Shown piece by piece: positions 9,646-18,093 of a stretch of 64,000 nucleotides of DNA. The notes beneath the pieces are model-generated. The model did no database searches, was not told where the DNA came from, and worked only from the letters and a program-made list of their open reading frames with translations. This stretch comes from a virus: the IMG/VR virus record IMGVR_UViG_3300023174_000042, positions 186,001 to 250,000 of that record. One strand, given 5' to 3'. Positions within the stretch are counted from its first letter, which is position 1; each line of letters opens with the position of its first letter. A program made the position numbers and the translations under genes.

Positions 9646-10152
9646 TTAATTGTCGTAAAGTGGGGTTGTAGCCTTCCAAGAAAAGTTTTGTTTTGGGAAA
9701 TTTGCAACACAGTATCTTTTAAACATTAATTTTGAATTATCTGTTAACGGCAAATTAGGTCCACCAATAAAACTATTTAATTTACCATAATTTGCGTTCC
9801 CTTTATTTTCAATTTCATCACAGTCAACTACCCATGAACCTCCTTTTTTTCCTGTGACTGTTACTACATAATCTACTAAACTTTGATCAACATCTGAAAT
9901 TTTAGAAAAAACACCACCTCCTGTATTATCAACAACTTGGTTATTGTAGGCTTGAGACAAAAGTTGACCATATGTTGCATTTTTTTTTGTTGCATCATTA
10001 TACGTAGGTATGTCTTTTCCGTTAATTTTTACGGTTTTTCCTTGATCTAAATTTTGTGAAGGAGTATCACCAGTTGGATTTTGTTCAAATAATAAAGGTT
10101 TGACATTACCTAACTTTGATTCTAATAATTGTTTAAATCTATTCACATTCAT
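9646..10152 (-). CDS. Tagged hypothetical protein (LLFEQ tag)
   Basis: The start was placed at ATG 10152 (MNVNRFKQLLESKLGNVKPL). The longer frame runs back through a terminator and the TATTTAT motif. The product is 168 residues. The N-terminal segment ends in PLLFEQ, matching the [I/L]-x-E tag rule of this genome. The remainder is a small globular domain with no recognised motif. Confidence 0.8.
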   Translation of the reverse strand: MNVNRFKQLLESKLGNVKPLLFEQNPTGDTPSQNLDQGKTVKINGKDIPTYNDATKKNATYGQLLSQAYNNQVVDNTGGGVFSKISDVDQSLVDYVVTVTGKKGGSWVVDCDEIENKGNANYGKLNSFIGGPNLPLTDNSKLMFKRYCVANFPKQNFSWKATTPLYDN

Positions 10153-10195
10153 AATTTTTTGTGTTTGATAATAAATATACACATATAAAAAAAAA

Positions 10196-10218
10196 TCCAC
10201 CATAAAGGTGGATTAAAT
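10196..10218 (-). terminator. Intrinsic terminator after the UVR-motif gene
   Basis: The perfect stem AATCCACC / GGTGGATT has a short loop and, read on the minus strand, is followed by a run of T. It terminates transcripts of 10218-10580. Confidence 0.75.
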
Positions 10219-10580
10219 TACTTAAGAGATTTTATTTGGTCTCGATATTGTATCGCTTTTTCAAAGTCTTGGGTTCGAATACATTCGTCCAATTTAAATT
10301 TCAACTTTGATAACTCTTCTTTGTTTTTTTCTAACTTTTTTATCTCATCTCTTAAATTTACCGCTTCTTCAAAATTTTCTTCTCTAACCGCCAAGTTTAA
10401 CTTTTCTTTTAACACATATAATTCATCAGTAGGTTTTTCATTATTAAAATTTCTTGTCATAAAAGACATAGAATACAAACCATCTTTTGATCTATAAGTA
10501 TTTTTAGTCCAGTTTTTATCATCGAAAGATGAAGAAAAAATTTCATTTAATAATTTGTCAAATTCGTTCCAATTAAACAT
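10218..10580 (-). CDS. Small protein with two UVR (UvrB/UvrC-type) motifs
   Basis: A 120-residue protein. Its C-terminal half holds two tandem UVR motifs, LAVREENFEEAVNLRDEIKK (about 67-86) and ECIRTQDFEKAIQYRDQIKS (about 98-117). UVR motifs mediate protein-protein contact in UvrB/UvrC and in McsA/ClpC. It is divergently transcribed from a ClpC-like gene that carries a similar motif (DVIKKQDYEQAAELRDRE), so an adaptor or regulator role for that unfoldase is plausible. That link is inference from motif and neighbourhood. Confidence 0.82.
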   Translation of the reverse strand: MFNWNEFDKLLNEIFSSSFDDKNWTKNTYRSKDGLYSMSFMTRNFNNEKPTDELYVLKEKLNLAVREENFEEAVNLRDEIKKLEKNKEELSKLKFKLDECIRTQDFEKAIQYRDQIKSLK

Positions 10581-10648
10581 TTTTTTTATTTTTTTTATAG
10601 GTTTATTTTGATTTTTTTATATGAAAAATTATACCAACCAATATTATC

Positions 10649-10663
10649 TGACAAATTGTCAGT
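10649..10663. promoter_or_regulatory. Palindromic operator-like site between UVR gene and clpC
   Basis: CTGACA-AAT-TGTCAG is a perfect inverted repeat with a 3-base spacer. A partial copy, CTGACATTATGACAA, lies about 25 bases further on. It sits in the divergent intergenic region, close to the -33 zone of a possible minus-strand promoter. Binding protein unknown. Confidence 0.4.
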
Positions 10664-10732
10664 AAAATAATAATTTAGAAAAAATAAACTGACATTATGA
10701 CAATTATGGACTTTTTATTTTATTAATATTAT

Positions 10733-10739
10733 TATTTAT
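10733..10739 (+). promoter_or_regulatory. TATTTAT promoter-like motif before clpC
   Basis: TATTTAT lies 10 bases before the ATG at 10750, the same placement as before most tagged genes in the window. Confidence 0.5.
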
Positions 10740-10749
10740 AAAAAAAATT

Positions 10750-12792
10750 ATGTTAGAATTTATGGACGAAGGAAATGACAAATCTAAAAAAAAGAGTGAT
10801 AGCACAACTCCTGTTTTAGATAATTTTAGTAAAGACTTGAATAAGTTAGCACAAGAAGGAAAATTGGATCCTGTTATCGGAAGAAAAAAAGAAATTTTAA
10901 GAATTGCTCAAATTCTTTCAAGGAGGAAAAAAAATAATCCAATCATAATCGGTGAACCTGGAGCAGGAAAAACGGCAATTGTAGAAGGTTTAGCAATGAT
11001 GATTCATAATGGTGAATGTCCCAAAAATCTTATGGATAAAAGAATTGTATCATTAGATATGAATTCATTAGTTGCCGGAACTAAATACAGAGGTCAATTT
11101 GAAGAAAGAATGAAAGTAATTATTGAAGAATTACAATTGGCTCCAAATATTATTTTATTTATAGACGAAATTCACACCATTGTAGGAGCAGGAAATAGTT
11201 CAGGTTCGTTAGACGCTTCAAACATCTTCAAACCAGCACTTTCAAGAGGAGAAATTCAGTGTATTGGTGCCACAACACTTGACGAATACCGAACAAACTT
11301 TGAAAAAGACGGAGCGCTTGAGAGACGTTTTCAGAAAGTTATAGTTGATCCATCTTCAAAAGAAGAAACATTAGAAATTTTAATGTTAAGTAAATCAAAA
11401 TATGAAGATCACCATAAAGTTACCTATGATGAAAATACTTTAAAAATATTCGTTGAATTAGCAGATCGTTATATCACAGACAGAGAATTTCCTGACAAAG
11501 CATTTGATATATTGGATGAGGTTGGAGCAAGAATGCAAATTGATGTTAAATTACCAAAAGAAATAGAAGATTTAAAAGAAGAAGCAAATAAAATCAAACA
11601 AGAAAAAATAGACGTAATTAAAAAACAAGATTACGAACAAGCGGCCGAACTTCGTGATCGTGAAAGAAATGTTATTTCTAAACTTGATTTAGAGAAGAAA
11701 AAATTTGAGGAATTTTTAAAAAATAGCAAACGAAACATACCGGAAGAACTAATTTATGAAGTAGTATCTAACATGACAAAAATTCCTATTTCTAATATTA
11801 ATGTTGATGAAAAAAATAATTTAATTAATTTGAGTTCAAATTTGAATTCGAAAGTTATTGGTCAAGAAATTGCTGTTAACAAGATTTCAAAAGCAATCAG
11901 AAGAAACAGAATGGGAATCAAAGACCCAAATAAACCGATCGGTTCGTTTATATTTTTGGGGTCAACTGGTGTTGGTAAAACTTATTTAGCAAAACAATTA
12001 GCAAAAGAAATCTTTGGAAGTCCTGATAATATGATTCGAGTTGATATGAGTGAATACCAAGAAAAACACACAATATCGCGGCTTATTGGATCACCTCCAG
12101 GGTATGTTGGTCATGATGATGGGGGTCAATTAACAGAACAAGTAAAAAACAAACCTTACTCTGTTATATTATTTGACGAGATAGAAAAAGCACACAAAGA
12201 CATTTTCTCAACACTTCTTCAGTTGTTAGATGATGGTCATATTACAGATTCATTAGGTCGTAAAATTAACTTCAAAAATTGTTTAATTATTATGACTTCC
12301 AACATTGGAGTAAAAAAATTACAAGATTTTGGAACTGGAGTTGGTTTCAAGACCACAAAAAGTGATGTCGTTTTAGAAGAAGAAAAACAAGACGTTTTGA
12401 AAAAAGAACTAAAAAAGTTTTTTGCACCTGAGTTTTTGAATAGAATTGACGATGTTATTATTTTCAATAGTTTAGAAAAAAGTCATATTGATCAAATTAC
12501 AAAACTTGAAATTGATAAACTATTAAGTAGAGTTTTAGAAAAACATTATATCTTTTCTTACAACGATGATTTAATTGAATATATTTCTAAAGTAGGTTTT
12601 GATGAAACCTTTGGAGCAAGACCAATCAAGAGAGCAATTCAAGAAAAAATTGAAGATTTAATTTCAGAAAAAATATTAATGTCGGAAATTGAAGAAAATA
12701 AGGAATATGTTTTCAAAGTTGAAAATGATGAAATCATCGTAGTTGAAAAAGAAGAAAAACCAAAAAAAAGAAGTAGGAAAAAAAGCGAATAA
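10750..12792 (+). CDS. clpC: ClpC/ClpA-type AAA+ protein unfoldase lacking the Clp N-domain
   Basis: The 680-residue product has two AAA+ modules. Walker A GEPGAGKT (68-75) with FIDE (137-140) is followed by Walker A GSTGVGKT (404-411) with ILFDEIE (473-479). The middle region holds a UVR-like stretch (about 285-320), as in ClpC. The N-terminal Clp repeat domain is missing. A VGF triplet (531-533) stands where ClpC carries its ClpP-docking loop, so pairing with host ClpP is possible. A lysine-rich tail follows. Phage-encoded Clp ATPases may redirect host proteolysis; the target is not visible. Confidence 0.92.
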   Translation: MLEFMDEGNDKSKKKSDSTTPVLDNFSKDLNKLAQEGKLDPVIGRKKEILRIAQILSRRKKNNPIIIGEPGAGKTAIVEGLAMMIHNGECPKNLMDKRIVSLDMNSLVAGTKYRGQFEERMKVIIEELQLAPNIILFIDEIHTIVGAGNSSGSLDASNIFKPALSRGEIQCIGATTLDEYRTNFEKDGALERRFQKVIVDPSSKEETLEILMLSKSKYEDHHKVTYDENTLKIFVELADRYITDREFPDKAFDILDEVGARMQIDVKLPKEIEDLKEEANKIKQEKIDVIKKQDYEQAAELRDRERNVISKLDLEKKKFEEFLKNSKRNIPEELIYEVVSNMTKIPISNINVDEKNNLINLSSNLNSKVIGQEIAVNKISKAIRRNRMGIKDPNKPIGSFIFLGSTGVGKTYLAKQLAKEIFGSPDNMIRVDMSEYQEKHTISRLIGSPPGYVGHDDGGQLTEQVKNKPYSVILFDEIEKAHKDIFSTLLQLLDDGHITDSLGRKINFKNCLIIMTSNIGVKKLQDFGTGVGFKTTKSDVVLEEEKQDVLKKELKKFFAPEFLNRIDDVIIFNSLEKSHIDQITKLEIDKLLSRVLEKHYIFSYNDDLIEYISKVGFDETFGARPIKRAIQEKIEDLISEKILMSEIEENKEYVFKVENDEIIVVEKEEKPKKRSRKKSE

Positions 12793-12818
12793 AAAGATAG
12801 TAATTCAAAAAATTTTTA

Positions 12819-12826
12819 TAAATTTG
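12819..12826 (+). promoter_or_regulatory. Bacteroidetes-type -7 promoter element (TAAATTTG)
   Basis: TAAATTTG fits TAnnTTTG and lies 17 bases before the ATG of the CAP-domain gene. Confidence 0.5.
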
Positions 12827-12842
12827 TTTAGTAACTTTACAA

Positions 12843-13355
12843 ATGAAAACATTATCAATTTTTATCTTCTTTATTTTCTTTCACAACTTTGGTCAAACTG
12901 TAAATGATATAATCATTAAAAAAGTTAATCAATATCGAAAAGAATATAATTTAACACCATTAAAATATTCTTCAGAGGCAAAATTAGCAAATACACAGAT
13001 GCTAAACTATATGGTCGAGACATCAACAATGCCAGTTGATCACTCCCAAAAGATTCCATCTTCTTTTGGAAAAACTTTTGATAATTTTTCTGATCGAATT
13101 ACATACCTGTATGGTTACAATTATGAATATATTGGTGAGAATTTATGCACTTTCGATGATAAAAAAACAGATGAAGAAAGAGCAAATAAAGTATTAGAAA
13201 TATGGAAAAAATCTCCAACACATAACGCTCTTTTACTTAGTCTTAAATATGATGGTGTTTGTGTTGGGTCTAAGATATCAAATACAATTTATTATGGTAA
13301 TTTGTATTATGAAAACACCCCAACCTTTTATTGTGTTTTAACAATGTATAAGTAA
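12843..13355 (+). CDS. Secreted CAP/SCP-superfamily protein
   Basis: A 170-residue protein with an N-terminal signal peptide (about residues 1-18, ending NFGQ). The mature part has CAP-family order. VNQYRKEYNLTPLKYSSEA comes first, then a His-containing segment (VDHSQK), then EYIGENLCTF and WKKSPTHNALLL. Family members are extracytoplasmic, and the conserved His/Glu residues are present. In a phage this is likely a host-modifying or envelope-acting accessory gene rather than a virion part. It follows clpC but has its own host-type promoter. Confidence 0.82.
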   Translation: MKTLSIFIFFIFFHNFGQTVNDIIIKKVNQYRKEYNLTPLKYSSEAKLANTQMLNYMVETSTMPVDHSQKIPSSFGKTFDNFSDRITYLYGYNYEYIGENLCTFDDKKTDEERANKVLEIWKKSPTHNALLLSLKYDGVCVGSKISNTIYYGNLYYENTPTFYCVLTMYK

Positions 13356-13404
13356 AAATATATCAAATTTTTTAAAAACATTTTTTTTCTTTAATTAATT
13401 TTTA

Positions 13405-13412
13405 TATATTTG
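13405..13412 (+). promoter_or_regulatory. Bacteroidetes-type -7 promoter element (TATATTTG)
   Basis: TATATTTGTAGAAA lies 20 bases before the ATG of the 13433 gene. The same extended string recurs before the peptidase, the lipoprotein and the DUF2927-like gene. Confidence 0.65.
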
Positions 13413-13432
13413 TAGAAATAAACAAATACAAC

Positions 13433-13855
13433 ATGAAAACATTTCTTTTAACCTTCGGTCTTTTGTTATCTTTATTTAGTTTTTCTCAAAAATTAGTAAT
13501 TGAAATTTTCGAAAGACAAGAATTAATTTCTTATAGAAATACAACTTTAGATTCTGTAATTATGAGTCCTGATGTGGTTAGTGATCTTGAGGTTACAAAA
13601 ACAACATATGTCATTGATTTAGATGAAAAGACATCTTCTTACTTTGTTGGTGAAGAACTTTTAAGTGTTTTACCTGTTGATGTAATTCGTGGTGGTGATG
13701 GACTTTTTGTTGTAAAAATATTGGAAAAAGGATTTGATTACGGTTTGATTGTTCACATTGGAAATGATGGTGATAATGTTTTGTGGTACTGGAATGCCGA
13801 TCAAATGACCACAGTTAAAAAAATGATCAAGTTTAATATTGTCAAATCTTCATAA
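13433..13855 (+). CDS. Secreted hypothetical protein, first of a paralogous pair
   Basis: A 140-residue protein with a clear signal peptide (MKTFLLTFGLLLSLFSFSQ). The mature part is acidic and beta-rich. It aligns along its length with the next gene product: KLVIEIFERQE against NIIIEVYETQP, and VVKILEKGFDYGLIVHIG against QIDILVKGFNVGLILNLN. It likely acts in the periplasm or at the surface of the host. Family not recognised. Confidence 0.82.
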   Translation: MKTFLLTFGLLLSLFSFSQKLVIEIFERQELISYRNTTLDSVIMSPDVVSDLEVTKTTYVIDLDEKTSSYFVGEELLSVLPVDVIRGGDGLFVVKILEKGFDYGLIVHIGNDGDNVLWYWNADQMTTVKKMIKFNIVKSS

Positions 13856-13864
13856 AAAATCAAA

Positions 13865-14281
13865 ATGAAAAAACTTTTTTTAATCATCAGTTTGTTATTT
13901 TTTTTAATTTCCTTCTCTCAAAATATTATTATTGAGGTATATGAAACTCAACCATTTTACGGAGATACTTCACAGAAAATTGACGAAATTTTTGATAGTA
14001 ATTTGTATGATAAAATTTTACCGGCAGGTTGTAAATACTTTATTAATACAACACAAAATTATTTAGATTTTTATAGGAACGATACATTAAAAATGACATA
14101 CCCTATAAAAACGTCAAAAAATCAAAATTTTATTCAAATTGACATCTTGGTTAAAGGATTCAATGTAGGTTTGATCCTGAACCTAAATCCATTCAATGAA
14201 ATTGCGGCGTATTTTAACATACAGGAATCTTATGTAATTTATAACAAATTTATAAAATACAAAATCATCAAAGAGCAATGA
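13865..14281 (+). CDS. Secreted hypothetical protein, second of a paralogous pair
   Basis: A 138-residue protein with signal peptide MKKLFLIISLLFFLISFSQ. It starts 9 bases after the first paralogue stops, so the pair form one operon from the promoter at 13405. The similarity runs from the start of the mature protein to the C-terminus, indicating tandem duplication followed by divergence. Function unknown. Confidence 0.82.
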   Translation: MKKLFLIISLLFFLISFSQNIIIEVYETQPFYGDTSQKIDEIFDSNLYDKILPAGCKYFINTTQNYLDFYRNDTLKMTYPIKTSKNQNFIQIDILVKGFNVGLILNLNPFNEIAAYFNIQESYVIYNKFIKYKIIKEQ

Positions 14282-14297
14282 AAAAAATTTTTGTTGA

Positions 14298-14783
14298 TTA
14301 TTTAACAGCGGCTCTAACTTTATCCATACCACTTCTAATTGCTGTTTGAATGTAATTAGATGTATTTGCGTCTGTAAAAGTAGTTTTAACAGAATCTATA
14401 AATGTAGATTGAAAAACTGATAATTTATAGGTAACATCATTAGATTTATATATGGGGTCTACTGCAGGTGATGGAGTTGCCGGACTTTCTAAAACTTTAG
14501 TTATTGCAACACCAAAATCTCTTGGAGATGTAACTTTTACTTTTCCATTTTCAAGTATAGAAATAGTTCCGTGATAATCATCAATACCCTTGTTATAGTT
14601 TGCGGTGTATGTTGCCATAGTAGTATCACCCTTTTTATATGCTGCCATAACACGGTTGAATTCATTTACAAACAAAGTTGCTGTATCACTTGCCCCTTCC
14701 ATCAAATATTGTCTTGATGTTGCATTTTGATGCATTTCCAAAATTCTTTGTTTTTCTTGTTCTGAGATTATAAATTGTTTCAT
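14298..14783 (-). CDS. Tagged hypothetical protein (ISEQEKQRIL tag)
   Basis: The 161-residue protein begins MKQFIISEQEKQRILEMHQN. This is the same tag sub-type as the 30669-31865 product (MKKIIIQESEKQRILSKYVN). The tag region ends YLMEG at about residue 30, an [I/L]-x-E site. The rest is a Thr/Ala/Asn-rich globular domain without recognised motifs. It is followed upstream by another tagged gene only 12 bases away. Confidence 0.82.
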   Translation of the reverse strand: MKQFIISEQEKQRILEMHQNATSRQYLMEGASDTATLFVNEFNRVMAAYKKGDTTMATYTANYNKGIDDYHGTISILENGKVKVTSPRDFGVAITKVLESPATPSPAVDPIYKSNDVTYKLSVFQSTFIDSVKTTFTDANTSNYIQTAIRSGMDKVRAAVK

Positions 14784-14795
14784 AGTTATTTTAAT

Positions 14796-15305
14796 TTATT
14801 TTTGAGTTGGTGTTGCGTTATAGTCGGCAATTTGAAAAGATGCGTATTTACTATCACCGCTAAAATTGATAAACATTTTTTGAGAACCGGCTTGCATAGG
14901 TTTACCAAGTTCTACTTTTAATTTGTCATACATTTCTTGAGTTAATCCAAATGAACCTGAAATATTTCCATTACTTGTGTCCGTAGCTTTAGTTGTAATG
15001 CCAACCGCAGCAACATCATCAAACGCCATGGCGGTTATTTTTTTATATTCATCAGTATTAAAACCTCCACCAGGTGTTTTTTGCCCAATTATTGTAAATT
15101 TTGCTCTTCCAAGTGGATTGTATTTTTTAGATTGGTTTTTTGGATCTAACGTATATGGTAAATAAATATATATGGTTGGGGTATTTGATTGTGTTATACC
15201 TTCGTCTTCCATCAACAAATGTCTTGATTTTTCTTCTAGTCTTCTACTTTCTAACATCAAGTTTGCTTCTTGAATGTGTCTAATTTTGCTAAAACTTTTA
15301 TTCAT
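14796..15305 (-). CDS. Tagged hypothetical protein (LLMED tag)
   Basis: The 169-residue protein has a helical N-terminus containing ANLMLESRRLEEKSRHLLMED, which offers two [I/L]-x-E sites (LES/LME). The remaining 130 residues look like a compact beta domain (TIYIYLPYTLDPKNQSKKYN and onward). It forms a two-gene unit with 14298-14783. The TATTTAT motif upstream sits further from the ATG than usual. Function unknown. Confidence 0.8.
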   Translation of the reverse strand: MNKSFSKIRHIQEANLMLESRRLEEKSRHLLMEDEGITQSNTPTIYIYLPYTLDPKNQSKKYNPLGRAKFTIIGQKTPGGGFNTDEYKKITAMAFDDVAAVGITTKATDTSNGNISGSFGLTQEMYDKLKVELGKPMQAGSQKMFINFSGDSKYASFQIADYNATPTQK

Positions 15306-15354
15306 AATTTTGTAATTTATTTAATAAATACTTTGTATAGTCAAAAAATAAATC

Positions 15355-15362
15355 TATATTTG
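15355..15362 (+). promoter_or_regulatory. Bacteroidetes-type promoter (TTTG-19-TATATTTG)
   Basis: TATATTTGTAGAAATA lies 15 bases before the ATG at 15378. TTTG at 15332-15335 gives a 19-base spacer, matching the Bacteroidetes housekeeping promoter pattern. Confidence 0.75.
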
Positions 15363-15377
15363 TAGAAATAATATAAA

Positions 15378-16409
15378 ATGAATATAGAAAAATTTAAAGA
15401 ACTCTTATCTGTCCCAACCAAGACTTATAAAGAAAGTAAAATGGTTGAATACATATTGTCAGTTCTTGAGGGTATGGAAGGTGTGATTTATAACTACGAT
15501 GATCATAATAACATATACGCAACAAAAGGCTCATTAGAAGATGACGAGTTTTATCCCATGTTTATTTCTCATACAGACACGGTTCATGAACTTGTTGAAA
15601 AAATAGTTGTTAAAGAAGAACAACTTGTTCGCCCATTTACATTTGGAAAAGATTTCGGAAAAGATCAAGTTTTATGTTTAAAAGCATATGATAAAGATGA
15701 TAAACCAACAGGAATTGGTGGTGATGACAAATGTGGAATTTATATTTGTTTGGAACTTCTATCTCAATTAGACAAAGTTAAAGTGGCATTTTTTGTTTCA
15801 GAAGAAACGGGTTGTCACGGATCAAAATTTGTTGATAAAGAGTTTTTAAAAGACGTTGGTTACTGCGTTCAATATGACGCACCAGGAGATCATTTAATTT
15901 CTCAATCTTGTTTTGGAACCACTTTATTTGATAAAGAAGGAGAGTTTTTTAAATTATCACTTGAAGCGATCACAAAAGGGTTTGGTAATGAAATGATGGT
16001 TCAGTCTCATCCATATACCGATATTATGATGATTAAACAACAATCTGATCTATCTTGTATCAATATGTCATGTGGTTATTATAATATGCACACAGCAAAC
16101 GAATTTGTTTGTATCGATGACGTTCAAAGAGCAATTGAATCAGGAAAAAACATGGTAAAAGATCTTGGTTTAAAAAAATATGAATTTAAATATAATGAAC
16201 CAAAACCAACAAAATCTTTACTACCGTTTGATGATTTCGATGAAAACCCATTTTATGATGATGTTCATCAATTAACTTCGATTGACATAATTGAAGATAA
16301 AGATGGTATTATAATCTCGGATATATACGATGAAAACCAATTTTTTATTGATGATGAAGATGGTTACAAATTATATGAGATTTTAAAAGAACGTTATCGT
16401 CTTAATTGA
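15378..16409 (+). CDS. M20/peptidase T-like zinc aminopeptidase
   Basis: A 343-residue protein with the metal-binding order of M20-type di-zinc peptidases. HTDTVH (H65, D67) comes first, then the bridging Asp in GIGGDDKCG (D116), the catalytic Glu pair in SEETGCHGS (E142/E143), D167 in YDAPGD, and a late His in YYNMHTANE (H238). It probably trims peptides in the cytoplasm. It has a strong host-type promoter. Its 3' end overlaps the convergent 16394 gene by 16 bases. Confidence 0.88.
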   Translation: MNIEKFKELLSVPTKTYKESKMVEYILSVLEGMEGVIYNYDDHNNIYATKGSLEDDEFYPMFISHTDTVHELVEKIVVKEEQLVRPFTFGKDFGKDQVLCLKAYDKDDKPTGIGGDDKCGIYICLELLSQLDKVKVAFFVSEETGCHGSKFVDKEFLKDVGYCVQYDAPGDHLISQSCFGTTLFDKEGEFFKLSLEAITKGFGNEMMVQSHPYTDIMMIKQQSDLSCINMSCGYYNMHTANEFVCIDDVQRAIESGKNMVKDLGLKKYEFKYNEPKPTKSLLPFDDFDENPFYDDVHQLTSIDIIEDKDGIIISDIYDENQFFIDDEDGYKLYEILKERYRLN

Positions 16410-17527
16410 CCTGGATCAATTCTAAACTCAGTTGGGTTAAATAAACCTGGCTGAGTTACCATTTGAATTACCTCATTAGCAGACGCCAAACCATATTTAC
16501 GATCACCAAAATAACTACCTGAACCGATTAAATATTTTACCTTTAATGTTTCAGGATCAACTGACTCCACTTTTATAAATAAATTTTTTTGACCTGGAAT
16601 TTCTTTTCTATAAAATAAATTCAAAGATGAAAGCTTATCTATAATTTTTCTAAATTCAGAAGAAAATTCTTCTTGGGCTCTTTCTATATATTCATCAATC
16701 AAATCAACTAATTTTTCACAAGACTCAGATTCAAACATTTCATCATCCATTACATAATATTCCATTTCGTAATGTTCAGGAAGACCATGTATAAATTTTT
16801 TATATATTTTTTGAATTAATACGTCAAGAACTTTTCCATCAAATTCACCATCTTCAATAAATAACTGTACCAGATTACCCCAACTTATAAAGTATAATCC
16901 AAAACACCACTTACCCCATTTTTCAACTCCAAACTGACTAAGTGTTTCACAATATTCTTTTTCGATTGCTTCTTTAGCTCCCGATTCAGTTGCATTCGCT
17001 TTAGCAGAACATATAATCTCATCTATTTCATCTGCAATATGTTGAAAGTATTTGTCTAATACACTTGTAATCGCACCTTCATCATCAATTCTACCGTTTT
17101 CATGAATATTATCAACAAGGTTAGGTGAGATTATTTTAAGTAATTCTTTTAATCTGATTTTTGCTTCACGACAAAGATATCCTAAAGTATATCCCTCACT
17201 CCAATCGTCGTATGCTCGATCTTGACACTCACTATAAAAATCATAAGAACCATAATACATACGATCATAGTTAATAGCATCCCACTCACCGTCAGTTCCT
17301 TCTTCAAATGTAGGATAATGAAAAAACTTTAAAAACTGTTCTAAATCATCAAAATCAAATAATAGACCATCAGGTTTTACTTGAACATGATTTAAGTTCA
17401 AACCTTCATGATTATCACTTTTGAATTCAACATCATCGGAAGACAACTTTCTTTTATTTAAAAGAAGAATTTTTTGAAAGTCCGTCATTTCTGAAACATC
17501 ATTTTCTACTAAAAGTCTTTTTTTCAT
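16394..17527 (-). CDS. Hypothetical protein with short N-terminal LLVEN tag
   Basis: The 377-residue protein begins MKKRLLVENDVSE (LVE fits [I/L]-x-E), followed by a helical acidic protein. Conserved-looking aromatic patches include YDRMYYGSYDFYSECQDRAYDDW, and the C-terminal domain includes LFIKVESVDPETLKVKYLIG. No known enzyme motif. A palindromic TATTTATAAATATA stretch lies directly upstream of its ATG. It is transcribed away from the tmRNA. Confidence 0.82.
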   Translation of the reverse strand: MKKRLLVENDVSEMTDFQKILLLNKRKLSSDDVEFKSDNHEGLNLNHVQVKPDGLLFDFDDLEQFLKFFHYPTFEEGTDGEWDAINYDRMYYGSYDFYSECQDRAYDDWSEGYTLGYLCREAKIRLKELLKIISPNLVDNIHENGRIDDEGAITSVLDKYFQHIADEIDEIICSAKANATESGAKEAIEKEYCETLSQFGVEKWGKWCFGLYFISWGNLVQLFIEDGEFDGKVLDVLIQKIYKKFIHGLPEHYEMEYYVMDDEMFESESCEKLVDLIDEYIERAQEEFSSEFRKIIDKLSSLNLFYRKEIPGQKNLFIKVESVDPETLKVKYLIGSGSYFGDRKYGLASANEVIQMVTQPGLFNPTEFRIDPGQLRR

Positions 17528-17565
17528 ATATTTATAAATATATTGGATAATACAAATCTTTGTAT

Positions 17566-17573
17566 TATATTTG
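17566..17573 (+). promoter_or_regulatory. Bacteroidetes-type promoter of tmRNA (TTG-20-TATATTTG)
   Basis: TATATTTG lies 21 bases before the tmRNA 5' end, with TTG at 17543-17545 (20-base spacer). Confidence 0.7.
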
Positions 17574-17594
17574 TATAGAAGTTATTTGACATAT

Positions 17595-18002
17595 GGGCCT
17601 ATATCGGAATTGACGGGCGTTGGTTGAATAAAAGAAGCATGTAGGGACTAAGTTAATCTCTTTAAAAACTGACTTAGAAAACAACTGGCAATGTGCTAAA
17701 CAAAATGGAAACTCTTGGTTTACTAAGAGGTTCTGAAGTTACTGTAGCTTAAGAAGTTTACGGAAACGCGAGCCGGTTCACATACGCTCAGGAACAGAAG
17801 TGATGAAGGTGAAATACAACTGAACCATAAATCGAGTTGTCTATTGGTTTTTAATTTACGATAGTGAAGAACAAATTAAAATTGTTTTTGATCAAGTAAA
17901 AATCAAATATTTTGGGGTATTAGAAAATACCAACCTAAACATGTAGTTGTCTTTTAGACAAAACGAGCCGGACGAGGGAGTCGGAGCCCTCTAGGTCCAC
18001 CA
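17595..18002 (+). ncRNA. ssrA: tmRNA (transfer-messenger RNA)
   Basis: The 408-base gene has paired ends, GGGCCTA (17595-17601) with TAGGTCC (17992-17998), then A and an encoded CCA. The 5' domain shows the tmRNA hallmarks AATTGACGGGCG and GCATGTAGGGACTAAGTTAATC. A tag frame can be read from about 17687 (GGC) to a TAA at 17750, ending GSEVTVA-stop; the resume codon is uncertain. The T-arm stem GAGGG/CCCTC has an unusual 8-base loop. tmRNA rescues stalled ribosomes and tags products for proteolysis. Phage copies are known. An intrinsic terminator follows. Confidence 0.88.
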
Positions 18003-18006
18003 ATTG

Positions 18007-18039
18007 ATCCCACTATTTAATTATGGTGGGATTTTTTTT
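18007..18039 (+). terminator. Intrinsic terminator of tmRNA
   Basis: The perfect 7-bp stem ATCCCAC / GTGGGAT has a 12-base loop and eight T residues on the plus strand. Confidence 0.85.
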
Positions 18040-18060
18040 GTGCCTTAGTTTTAAAGCATA

Positions 18061-18093
18061 AAAAAAGGGATCAATTGATCCCTGAATTTTTTT
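18061..18093. terminator. Bidirectional terminator closing the long RNA
   Basis: AGGGATCAATTGATCCCT (18066-18083) is a perfect palindrome. On the minus strand it is followed by TTTTTT, ending the long RNA. On the plus strand a T8 run follows a few bases later. CAATTGATCC also occurs at the tmRNA 3' end and inside the long RNA near 18300. Confidence 0.8.
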
